Assembly: GCA_008638375.1 (NCBI GenBank)
Contig: CM018038.1
Coordinates: forward strand, 16,080,515 to 16,144,514
Direction of reading: 5' to 3'
From: Nyssa sinensis
Taxonomy: Eukaryota > Streptophyta > Magnoliopsida > Cornales > Nyssaceae
DNA length: 64,000 nt
The position numbers and the translations under genes were made by a program. Positions 36,586 to 48,000 of the stretch are shown here, one piece after another. Each line of letters starts with the position of its first letter. Within the stretch, counting starts at the first letter, position 1. The notes beneath the pieces are model-generated. The model made no database searches and was not told where the DNA came from. It was given only the letters and a program-made list of their open reading frames with translations.

Positions 36586-37642
36586 AATCCAATGGATCAT
36601 TTTACTTTTCTTTAAAAGAAAAAAAAAGAAGGGTTTATCTTCACGGGCACGTGGGAGCAGGAGATGCTTTTGTGGAGGATGGGACCACTAGTGTTAATGG
36701 GGATTACAGAAGATGTCTGTATGGAGAAGCGGCAGATGGAAAAAACGAGAACACTGAAACAACCCTCCCTACGTGCTCCAATTGCCACCATTTAATTTGT
36801 ATCCCTTTTCTCACAACACACGTGGAAGAAAGGGAATTTGGCCTTGGCCTGTGTCTGCTAAGGCAACGGAACAGAAGCCCTTGCCATCACTCCCTTCAAA
36901 CAATAACAGCACTGAATCAATCACAATTTGTCAACTCCGAGAGAAAATGTTTTATCTCCGAGTGTAACTGACCTGATTCACACACAAATTTTCTCGTACC
37001 ATTTTTGTCTCGAGCTCAGCAAGTTATGTACTGTACCACAGAATAAAAACAAAAAATATGTACAGTGCAACAGAAGGTGTGGAAAGCAAGTGTGTACTGT
37101 TGAATACCGCATTACTAAGCGTTAACAAACCCAATTATGAATTTTCCACCCTAATCAGAAAGTGGGGGTGTTTGCAGTGGGCAGACACTAAAAGATTGTA
37201 GTAATTAAAAATGACAAAGTTCTAGGATCAAGCATCAATGCAATTCGATTCACTTGTACGGTCTGCCAAAAATTTTATTTTACACAAGGTTCATTCTTTA
37301 ACAGGATTGCAGTCGAGTTTATATAACATCATAATATATGACAGGTTTAACAAGCAATTGCAAGTTTTCAACAGGAAACAGATTTTTCAATTCTTCTGTT
37401 TCAGCATAACAGAAAAAGATTCAAAATATCAACCAAAAAAAAAAAAAAAGATAAACAATTTCTCTAGAAAACAGAACAAATTCATAGATTCTATACCTCA
37501 CCTTTTCTTTTGGAAAAGGTGTGATCTATCTCTCTGGTGCGCATGCATGTGCAGAATCTGTAAATCGATTATCTTAAATTTAAATAGATAGAATGGCATC
37601 CTAAATATGTTGAGAATACAAAACTCACTCAAATATGCTAAT
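36586..37642. other. Non-coding or unassigned DNA
   Basis: No recognisable gene. A frame at 36507-36971 begins inside the LTR and reads GC-richer DNA without any family motif. Sequence around 36640-36930 has coding-like composition, but no exon structure could be supported. Confidence 0.4.
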
Positions 37643-37780
37643 CTAGCTGTAGTTCTTTGGCCTCTTTGGCCAAATTAAAAGTTTTGACAGCACCCCAAAT
37701 CGTACACAAGGGACAGCTTTTTTAAATGTTTCCCAGGCACTTGCAGCAAGCATTGAAGGCAAACCAGTCTTCCATAGATA
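37643..37780 (-). other. Orphan 3'-terminal exon, unidentified gene
   Basis: On the minus strand a pyrimidine-rich stretch ending GCACTGTCAG (acceptor at 37782-37781) is followed by 45 codons and a TAG at 37645-37643. The peptide starts YLWKTGLPSMLAASAWETFK and ends with a basic LIWPKRPKNYS. Composition and splice context suggest a genuine last exon, but no upstream exon was recognised in the following kilobases and the family is unknown. A longer read-through version into the GA repeat would lack an acceptor. Confidence 0.3.
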
Positions 37781-37834
37781 CTGACAGTGCAATAAAGGCA
37801 GGAATTTATTCCAAGGTTCAGATGCAAGCACAAC

Positions 37835-37840
<6 letters not shown>

Positions 37841-37881
<41 letters not shown>

Positions 37882-37895
37882 AGGGGGGGGGGGGG
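37841..37895. repeat. GA microsatellite followed by G runs
   Basis: GA repeated about 17 times, then G tracts interrupted by A. Low-complexity protein frames read across it are artefacts. Confidence 0.95.
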
Positions 37896-38383
37896 AATAA
37901 TGATACAGGGAACCCTCCATAAAAAATTGCCAACCTTTCTGAAAAATCAAGAGCATACAAAGAATGTCGCAATCAAGGTTTCATTCAGCACAGATCACAG
38001 AAATGTTAGCCACCAAGCACAATTCATAATATCCATACAACAATTTCACGCACAAACTGCATGAGATTCCAGGACATCATGATTGAACCACCAATGGGCA
38101 ATCAAAATTGTCTAAAAAAAATGATATTTTCCAAGAGGAATAAATCCCAATCACAAACAACTTATCTTGGTTGGTAAGGAAGTCATGACATTGATCCCGG
38201 AACCCACAGATGAGACTTCACGATGGTGATTAGACATAAAGCAACAATTCTAGATGGGCTTGTTCCTCATCAAAGAAATTCTCCACTAATTGTAGGCAAC
38301 TTCTTTCATAGAACATTTAGTCACGAGCATTATGTCATCAATAAGAGTTGCCATTTTGTGTATAAAGAAACTTTTCTCTCTAA

Positions 38384-38753
38384 GAGCATCTCTAATGCTA
38401 AAAGTTATTTGAGTAGTGCCAAAGTTCAATTTTAGTAGTGTTACAGTACCAAAATGCTAAATTTTGACATTTCTGCTCCAAAGCTGAAATGCAATTTTTT
38501 TGGTACAACAACCATTCTTCTTCCCAACTATCAAAATGCTTTATGGCTTTGGAATATTTATAGCCATTGGGTTAAGAGAATCCAGGCCATTGATGTGAAT
38601 AGCAGCTCCTATTCTTCTGGCAATATTTGAGAGAAGATTTGAAAAAGTCCAACTATGAGGCATGTTTTAGCATGCCATTGGAGCATGCGGTTTTGCACCA
38701 ACTGCTATTTTATAAGTATAGCAGCTCTTTTGAGAGTTGCATTGGAGCTGCTT
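38384..38753. mobile_element. PIF/Harbinger-type MITE (about 370 bp)
   Basis: Left end GAGCATCTCTAATG and right-end complement AAGCAGCTCCAATG match the GAGCATCTCCAA family of inverted repeats seen at 11711-14007. The flanks are TAA (38381-38383) and TGA (38754-38756), consistent with an eroded 3-bp duplication. The interior repeats AGCAGCTC and GTAGTG.C phrases and has no coding capacity. Confidence 0.6.
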
Positions 38754-38756
38754 TGA

Positions 38757-39355
38757 GTAACTCATTTTGCCATTGTTAATTTGTACATGGTGTCTATCCA
38801 CCATATTGTATTAACAGATTCAAAGACTTCAAAGATGAAAAATTATGTGGCAAGCTGTTTGGTATGTATATTGGGGGTGGGGGTACCATTTTGTCTTAGA
38901 TGTCCAACTTCATCTATTTTGCAAATTCCCAAATGTTAGGACATAGGAATGGGCTCAATAATCAGTGTCAAAGTTTCTTTTGCTACTAACTAGTTTAAAT
39001 AAATTTTCTCTATATAATAACTTGCAGGCATAGTTAATTCACTTATTTTGAAAGACCCATGAAATAAAAGAAAAGCTTAAGAAAGCAATCAAGAGGATAG
39101 GTGTGAAAAAACCATTCGAGTCATATTGTGTCCAAAAAAGGTACTTCACATAATTTAAGTGTTTATATCACAAAGACCCTTTAAGAGCAACTTCTTTGTG
39201 CAAAAATAATACTAAGAGTAAATTATATTGACCTCTCCTCAGGCTTATCAAGAAGAAAAACATTGACCTCCCACTAGATATTTGAGAATTACAAAGATCT
39301 CCCCTCTTTTTTAAAAAATCACGGGACTAGGATTCGCAATCGCAATGATACCATT
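38757..39355. other. Non-coding DNA with a MULE-type end
   Basis: No gene. At 39216-39300 the text AATTATATTGACCTCTCCTC followed by AACATTGACCTCCC resembles a MULE terminal repeat. It lies just left of the TRIM element, and its partner was not identified. Confidence 0.4.
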
Positions 39356-39773
39356 TGTAACGCCCCAAGCTTGTTGCCCTAATAACTTTAAGAAATGACC
39401 TAACTACATGACTCAAAATGCTTAAGTCAAGTTATTAGTAGCAAGGCTTCTTGTGTCTTATATAAAAATCAAACTACTCTCATCTAACCGATGTGGGATA
39501 GGAATATCACATTCTCCCCCTCTTAAGAACACACGTTTTCGTGGGATCAATCTAAATCTCTCAGTTGCCCATTAAATAGACACTTTAGGAACCGACTCTG
39601 ATACCACTATAACGCCTTAAGACTACTGACCCAACAATCTGAAGAAAAGGCCTAACCACATGGCCCAAAATGCTCTAGTCAAGTTATTAGTAGCAGAGTT
39701 TGTAGTATCTTATAAGCCAATCAAAATCTTCTCACCCAACCAATGTGGGAAAAGGGTATTAGAATAACTATTC
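39356..39773 (-). mobile_element. TRIM-like miniature LTR retrotransposon
   Basis: Two direct repeats, 39356-39511 and 39608 to about 39773, share [TG/TA]TAACGCC, ATGACTCAAAATGCT-type and GTCAAGTTATTAGTAGCA text and end in CC[A/G]ATGTGGGA. Read on the minus strand, the right copy is followed by TGGTATCAGAGTC (39606-39594), close to the initiator-tRNA-Met site, and the left copy is preceded by AAGAGGGGGAGAA, a polypurine tract. The interior is only about 96 bp, without coding sequence. Target duplications were not resolved. Confidence 0.75.
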
Positions 39774-40857
39774 AATATTCCTATCACCTCTACCCCACTT
39801 TGATTTCATATATATCATTGAAAGGGACAAAAAAATCTACAAAATTGATTTAGTCATGGTGGTATTGCTTTGGTAACTAAATGATAATGTTGTTGGGATT
39901 GTTGAGAGATACTATAATGATGATTTGTGACCGATTGATTAATTTGTGGTGATGGAAATCTGAGTTTAATACAAGGAAATGAAGAATTTCCACCACCTTT
40001 CTTCCCTTCTCTTTATAATTTCTCTTTAACAAAATACCTTCTCTCCATAGCTTCCCTACCATACCACAACTCAAATCTTGTAAACAAAAGATGGACGGTA
40101 GCTGGCAATGAGAGTTTTGACAAACAGGAGTGAGTGGTGTTAGGTGGTGATAGGGTGGCAAGTGGCGGGTGGTGATAGTGGCATTAGAATTGACGAAGAA
40201 AGGGTATTGTGGATAAGGTGGTTGTGGCAAGAATGCAATGCAGTATTGCGATGGTGGTGTCAATGCTGTCAAAGGCTAGTGCCTAGTCGCCTAGGTAACA
40301 AGGCAAAACTATTTTCAGTTTTAACACCTTAACATGTTCCAGGTCAGATGTCTTCAAAGGGGTGATGCCTTAGGCTACAAGAGAGGTGACCAAGTGATCG
40401 CCTTTTTAATTCTAATGTATTTTATTTGTATGTCCCTTATGTTTATAATGTTTTATGTAATTATTTAATAATTCTATAAGAGGCATATCAGTATGAAAGA
40501 ACATAATTGTAGTCTAGAATTATTATAATCCAATCTATCATATTAATACGAGTATTATTATCAAACATTAGCACAAAACTGGCCCGATAAATATTTAAAT
40601 TATTTGAGTTGTTCTCATAAATACAAAGTTTTGAAGAGAATAACACTTTTAACATGTCAAAAATTACAAGTAAGGTTTGGCATTGCACTAAAACTAGTAA
40701 ATTGTCATCATTTCTCACCAAATCTGGGTCTATCTATGATAAAACATCTTCCCTTCAGAAAATGTTATTAGTACAAAATTGCACTAAAAGACGGTAAAAT
40801 ATAACACTCGGTATAATAGCCGGTGGTAATGCCCTTTAATACTATAGTTATTGTCTA
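39774..40857. other. Non-coding DNA
   Basis: No supported gene. The minus-strand frame 39877-40272 (Pro/His-rich start) lacks any recognisable domain and lies in TE-like DNA. CTAGTGCCTAGTCGCCTAGG near 40275 resembles common plant repeat ends. Confidence 0.4.
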
Positions 40858-41391
40858 TAAAGCACGAACACTCTATTTTGCCCCATGTATCAATTCGTAC
40901 ACAGACACGTTCTAGACGCATTTCGAATACACGAAAAGAGAATATCTAATTTTCCTTAATTTCAAACACGTTGGAACACGTCCTGGAAGAGTTTTTGGAA
41001 TTTGTTTTTAAAAAAAATTGGGTTTTTTTAAAAAAATTTCTCTTTTCTTCTCCACTATTTTTTTTGTACACATAGATATATATAATAGTTAACAAATTTG
41101 TTTTAAAATTTAAATCATAAATGTTAATTATTAAATAAAATTCTAAAATTTTTATTCATTGACTTTTTTATTTTGAGATATTAATAAAATTTACGTGATT
41201 TGCATATTTTTTTGTCAATTTTGATTGAAATAGTTTTAAATTTTTATTATAGACATATAAAAAATATAAATATATATATATATATCCAATGTGTCTTCAG
41301 CGTATTCGTATCCTACTTTTTTGAAAAGTGTTGTGCCCGCATGTCAGTGTCTTGTCGTATCCATGTCTCGTGTCCGTATCCGTATTTCTTA
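40858..41391. repeat. Dispersed ACGGACAC-rich repeat, inverted copy
   Basis: The right end, read as complement, is CCTAAGAAATACGGATACGG followed by ACACGAGACATGGATACGAC, aligning with the left end at 17598. The left end carries AAAGCACGAACAC and ACACAGACACG. The interior is A/T-rich with a TA run. The repeat is about 534 bp with inverted-repeat-like ends and no coding capacity; its class is not established. Confidence 0.6.
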
Positions 41392-42028
41392 GGTTATTGT
41401 TGTTACTGCTGCTATTCAATGAAACCCAATCCAAACATGTGACTAAAGGGGAAGTCATACATTCCAGCCACCAGGCTACAATGAACTCTGTGCTCCTTGT
41501 CACCTTAAAAAAAAAGACTTTTCAGTGTACATAAATAATTATACTTTAAATTACTATATGCTCATGAGAATCTCAACATTATTCTATTTTAGAAATGGTT
41601 GTTTTGGTGCTCTCACTCCCACTCCCACTCCCACTCCCACTTCTTGCTATGGCAACCTAACTACTACTGATAATCATCCCAAAAAAATTATTAATAAATT
41701 AATTGATTACTGTAAATATTACCGTAGTAACAGGAACTCAAACCATTATCTGCTACATGGAGTGCAGTCTAGTTGACATAAAACTTCAATTACCAAGTCA
41801 ATAGCATATAAGAGGAAAATGTATCCAGAGCCTTCAGTAGTTTTAATGATAAAAAAAATCAACAGAAGAAAAGTGAAAAAAAAAAAAAGAAGAAAGAAAA
41901 TGACTTTACTGAAATCAATATAAGTAACAATAGATATTTACAAAAATTTTGGTACTTGTTGATATTTTACTCTCCGTGCTGACAAATAATTATGCCAAAA
42001 AAAAAAAATTAGAATACAACAAAATACC
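41392..42028. other. Spacer downstream of the sucrose transporter
   Basis: No gene. It contains a CTCCCA hexanucleotide run at 41611-41640 and A-rich stretches near 41875 and 41998. It may hold the transporter's 3' UTR, but no polyadenylation signal could be fixed. Confidence 0.5.
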
Positions 42029-45000
42029 TCATTGATGGGCCATGGACTTATCAGCCCTAGTTCGAGGAATAGCCAAGATGGCTACAAGTCCACTAGCAAA
42101 GGATGCAATTGCTGCCACAGCGAAGGATGGTGAGTTACTGCCACCAAATAGCTGATCCAACGGTCCACTTCCGATAGACACCACAATCTGTTCTCAAACA
42201 CCAAAGCTTGGTCACCTAAATGGCTAATATAATGAACAGTGAATTACATGCTATTGGAATTTTTCCTCTAGGAAATTTCATCAACAAATATGTGCTATTA
42301 TAGGATTTCACTCATTGCATTAATTTCAAACAAATAGTAAAAAGGTTTCGCAAGAAGAACCAACCAAAAACGACAAGTAAACAAAGTGGAAAGGATCAGG
42401 GATACTTACTGCAACGAATATATAAAGGTTTTGTCCTCCATTTAGAACCAATTTGTTTGCATGTTGCTTGTCAATGTACCATTTTGAGAAATAACAGAAA
42501 ACATGTCATTCTAAAATTGCCTGAGCATGATGCTCAGGTCCAACCAGCCAAAGAGTAGTCAATACTTACTACTTGGTAGGTCTCTAGCTGGCCACCTTTT
42601 TTCAATTGTTGTTCGCTGGTACTGATCATTGTTACTGGAAAAATGGACCCATGATCTAAACGAGTCATTCTATAATTCTTCTCATTAGCTCTCGTGGGAA
42701 AATGATCCCACAAAAAAAAAAAAAAATTGTACAATATGAAATAAAAATTGCTTGGTACAATGATAAATGCTCAGATTGTATCCAGTCTGCCACTCCTAGC
42801 ACCCAGCACTAATCGGACAAACACTAGGTGGCCTTTATTTTTATTTTATTTTTGATCGGCTAGGTAATGGCCTTTTATTATTATTATCATCATCATCATC
42901 AATAGAAATATTGTGTGTTTTCAACACATTTTTTACTTAACATATATGATCCCAAATTATTATTTTTTTGATAAGTAAAATATAAATTGTATTAATATCG
43001 CCCAAGGAGGGTGAACCCATAATACAAAGAGGACTCAGCACAAAAATTAAAGCTGCAACTCCCCAAAAAATAAACAAAAAAATCTACATTCATAGGGTAG
43101 GCCTCTTTAACCCAAAAGTGTAATAATTTAAAAAACATATCATTAAACGTAGAAGGGGGAATATCTTCTCCCTCAAAAGTCCTTCTATTCCTCTTTCCAC
43201 AAATATCAAATTAGGCATAAGGGAGCCATTCTCCAAACAGTAATCAAATCCTTTCTCACCCAACTCCCTCCCAACTAGAAAGAAAGCCCTTCACTGAGGC
43301 GGGCATTGACCACATATAGCCAAAGAGAGAGAATGAGACTCCATGCATTTCTAGCCACCAAGCAATGGATAAGGTGGCTGATTGTTTAAGAAGCACCAAT
43401 ACGGATATGGGGCACGGATACAATATGACACGGACATGTCGACGAGTAATTTTTCAAAAAATTAAGACCTGAACACGTTGAGAATACGTTAAATAATATA
43501 TACCAATTTTTACATATATAATCATAAAATTTAATTTTAATATCATTTCAATTAATTTCAAAAAAAAAACTATCAAAAATTAATATTAATAATAAAGATC
43601 CATTTTATAACAAGTTTCTTTAATTTGATTTATTAAAAATTAATATAATTTTATAGATTAATTTAGTAATATAAAATAAGTATATTGGTTAAGTACACAA
43701 ATTAAATACATAATTGTTGTTGTTATTATTATTATTATTTGATCCAACAAATAATAAAGATCAAAGTAGTATCAAGTAAGGGATTTTTTAGATAGTTTTA
43801 ATACTAAAGGTTAAAAAATAACTTAGATACAAATTAAATCAATTTAAAGAATTAAATAAATAAAATATAATTATTATTAACAAAACTAGCCCCTAAATTA
43901 TTGTAAGGATGACACATCGTGAAAAAAAAAAAAAAGGCATTTAGGTCTTAAAGGGTATCGACTATTAAGGGACATGTCAATGAAAAGAAGGGGAAAACAA
44001 AAAAAGGGGGATCAGGAAAGTGACCGAGAGATATGAAACCCTTTTCAACGAAATAGACCGAGAGAGAAGGGGGGGTTTCAACAGAAGAAGATTGATAAAG
44101 AGCACAAGATCAGGGCTTCAACAGAAGAAGAAGAATACGACTAAGAGACAGTGAGGTCTCGACAACAGTAAAAGGAGGACGAAGAAGAGAAGGTAGCTGC
44201 GTTTTCGAAATCAGCCATGGCAGGGATCTCTCCATCGTTGCAATCTCAAAAATAAGCCATTGTACTCCTCTCTCTTTATTACAAATTTGGCTAAGATTTG
44301 GTTGATTTCTTCTCCTCAATTATTTTTTTTTCCCTAAAAAAACTCTGACAATTGACCCATTCTACCATCATCGTATCCCCCGACGTGTTGGGAACGTGTC
44401 TGATATTTGAAAGAACTAAAAAAAATTGAAAACTCAATTTGAACGTGTCGAACACGTGTCCGAGCACGTCTGGGACACCGACACCGACACCGACACCGAC
44501 ACTTGAGACTGAGAGACATGTCTGTGCCTTTTTAGTTGACTATTTCCACCTCTTCTTTGCACATACAACAACTGCTTGCCAAAATAAAGCACCTTCTCTA
44601 AAGATTATTCATAGTTTGTTTCTCATATGGATGTCCAAGCGAAAAATGCCACCTTCCCTAGATCTCTAGAATATCGCACAATCTTCCAAGGGAACTCCAT
44701 GTTTCTCTTGCCCACTAATTCGCTATATAATGATCGAATGGTAAAATTCTAGGGCAACTCAAAATCCAAACCAAGGTATCCTCCCTACCATCAAGCTCAC
44801 CATTTCACCAGTTGAAGATTACAATGCCAAAGATGAGTACGAGAGAAGAGAAGAAAAGATAAAAAAAGCAACTCTCTAAGCCTTCACTCTTCCATTTGTT
44901 TATATAGTGAGAGACAAATGGAATAATTACAGTATTACCCTCACTAACATAAATAACATCACCCATTTCCCAATCTTGAAGATTCCTCCTAAAATATGAA

Positions 45001-48000
45001 ATCCATACCATATCCCCTCCAAACAAAGAAACACAATTCGCAACAAGAGGATATCGGTTAGACGTAATCTGAAATAACCAATGATATCGATCTTTCAAGG
45101 CAACATCTCCACTCCAAGCATCCCCAAAACTTTACCTTGTTCTTTCACCCACTTCAAAGTGAGTGATCTTGAGGACTATTAGTCTATGATTGTGTTACCT
45201 AATCCGTGTTGACAAAATTATATCGAGTTGTAATGTGTCCAAATCTTTTTGGTTAGTGCTCACAAGTCTTTTGTTCACTTGAGCATTCAAGCATCGAGTT
45301 TAGATTCATCTATATGCTATGTTCGCAATGATAAGCAAAGATAATGGGTTGGATGCATTGGATTTGGTTTGCACACACAATTCATGCATTAAGGAGTTTT
45401 ATTAAACAAGTTTTTGTTCAAGTGTGAGTTAGTGTAATTGAATAATAATGGCTCATTTTTTTATAAAGTACAAAGGTTTTGAATATCAATTGGGCTATTA
45501 TATTTCAATTAGATTCAGGTACCCCATTAGTCAGGATTGCATGAATATTCCATAACCTCTTTCATTCGAGTTCATTTGATCACTTGTTCAAACAAATATT
45601 TCAAAAAGTGTTCATTCAAGCTCGTTTGATCATTGGTTCGAACGAAAATTCTAGTGAGGTACTTGTTCGACTAAATTTGAATTCGTTCGAATGAACTTCC
45701 ATTCGTTCGAACAAATGTCTCACAAGAAAATTTCCTAATTCGATTTATACAATGCGACTGAGTTTCTTAAACCCCTCATTTATAAGGTTTTGATCACGAT
45801 TTCAAGGTAGAACTTTTGCCTGCTATCATAGTGTTTGTAAACTTTACCAAAAAGTTTCCTTTGTGTTCATGATGCACATATAGATTAAATACTCTACATA
45901 AGAACCTGAAATTCATCTTCTATATCAACATTGGAGTGCAAACTTGTGGAGTTCAAGTCTGTGCAATCAATGAAGTTTGAGATTGCGTGGAGTTCACAGT
46001 TGTGTTTGGGATTTGTCGTTTGTGGACTTTGAAAAGGTGGATTCACTTGGAGAGTGCTTGAGGATTCGAGTTTGAGAAGATACAGATCGTGAACAAGGCT
46101 TGAGGAACTAAGTTGGGAGTTTTACGAAGTCTATAATCATCAAATCTCTACTAGTGAATTGTGTATCTAGGTCAGAGCCTCAGGGTTTTCCAAAATAGAT
46201 TCAGTTGATCTGTGGTGGTTTTTTCGTCAACAAATTCGGTGCACTGCTATTTTTAACAAAATAAAAATATGTGGTGGTTTTCTATTCTTATTGCTATAGT
46301 TTAATGTTACATGTCATCGTATGTGATTGCAACCACTAAAACATAATTCTCACATAATCGAAGTGATAATCTTAATCCCATTAAAATAAGTTAAAAATTG
46401 GTTAACATAAGTTTAATTTTCCATCTAGACCTATCCCCTCCCCCCCCCCCTCTCGGGGGTTTATTTAATATCATCTAGATACATATAAATCCTTTCACCT
46501 CCTTTGCAACCCACTCTCTAACAAGCGGCCAATGGAAGTCTCATGGACATACTAGAATCCATGCTTACCTCTATTGAAGCCGCCTCCACCTTTATCTTCA
46601 TTTCGATAGGCCTAACATTGGTCGTTCCGCCTCATAAATTTCCTTCTCGCCAATTCCGTCCCACCTCCTCTTGAGAGTAGGGGTGTTAATTTGTGTTAAC
46701 GTGTCGTATCAAAATATATACATTCAGAAATATGTGTCAACCAGAACATGATATGATTAATTAATCGAGTCAAACTTCTCAACTCAAACACAACCCATTT
46801 ATTAAACAAGTTCCGCGTGTCAACATGATTAACTAGTTTATTTTTTAAACTTTAAGTTAAGAATTACTTTGTCCTTTTATAAGTGAAGAATGGTCTTAAT
46901 GTTTAATTGACTTATGTTGTGGGACAAAATAAAATAAATACCTCTTTTATAAGTGAAAAAGTTTTTTAAACTTTGATAGGCTTTCAATTTGTGATGTGTT
47001 ATCCTGACCGTGTTTATTTTTTTTTTATTAAATGTGGTAAGTCGGGTTAAACGGGTTGATATGACTAAAACCCAAACACGATCCGTTTATGACACAAACC
47101 CATTTATACTCAACACAAACCTGCTAACTTTGTGCCGTGCTAAAAATTGACACCCTTACTTGAGAGCATTGTCCAACGTCTTGACCTTCTCTTCAAAAGG
47201 ACCCTTTGCAGCATAAGTCTCCCTTTATATGCCTACTTGACAGGAGATATAGCCTCATCCTCTTCTCTCTCTCTCTCTCAAAACCTCCACTAGGTCTTTC
47301 TTTCACTAGTTTCTTACGCGCTGGCCCAAGCTCGATCAACTTTTCATGAACTGATGCCTTGCTACCTGCCTGAGCGACCCAGGCACAAGCTCAATACTTT
47401 CACCCTAACGTTTTCCCTTCTCGATCTGTGATCAACATATTGATGAAGCCCATTTTGCTAGCCCAACCCCTCCTTTCCTAAGCCCAACTAAATTATGTTG
47501 GCCCTTACCCTTGACTCTTCCACTTGTCAGCCCCACATACTCTTCCACGTGCCATGAACCATGTTTTGCCCAGAGTGCATAGAAAGTCCAGATGGTGTTC
47601 AAGAATATGTATTCAAACTGAATCTCTCATGTACAAGGTCCATGTAAAAATTAACAATTTCTTTAATAAACATGGTTTTCTATTTGCAATTTCAGAAAAA
47701 TTACAATCAACACCACCCAATTCCCTTGGAAGCAAAAATAAATTGGCGGTCAACAAAATATATCTAGGGGTTGCACCCAAATGGAAATATAAACACAAGA
47801 TTTTGGATTTCCCAAAAGTTACAGCAGATTGGCTGTCATGACATATTTTGGCCACTAATTTGGAGAACCTTGGTTATGGGTGTTGTGTAATTAATGATTT
47901 ATGCAACAAGAATTAGAGAGAAAGAGATAAATCGACACAGAGAATTTACGTGCTTCGGCAATCTGCTAACGTCCACAGGTGCGGCTATCTTTTTCCACTA

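Noticed and set aside
37643..37972. Long minus-strand frame of 109 codons with a Ser-Leu run
   Set aside because: The upstream half is translation of the GA microsatellite. Only the terminal 45 codons were kept, as a possible exon.
44439..44519. Thr-Pro and Cys-Arg repeat peptides around 44475-44505
   Set aside because: They come from four GACACC units in a repeat end, not a coding sequence.
47524..47855. Open frames of 105 (+) and 80 (-) codons in the transporter intron
   Set aside because: No domain, no splice context and both strands open; most likely chance or eroded transposon.
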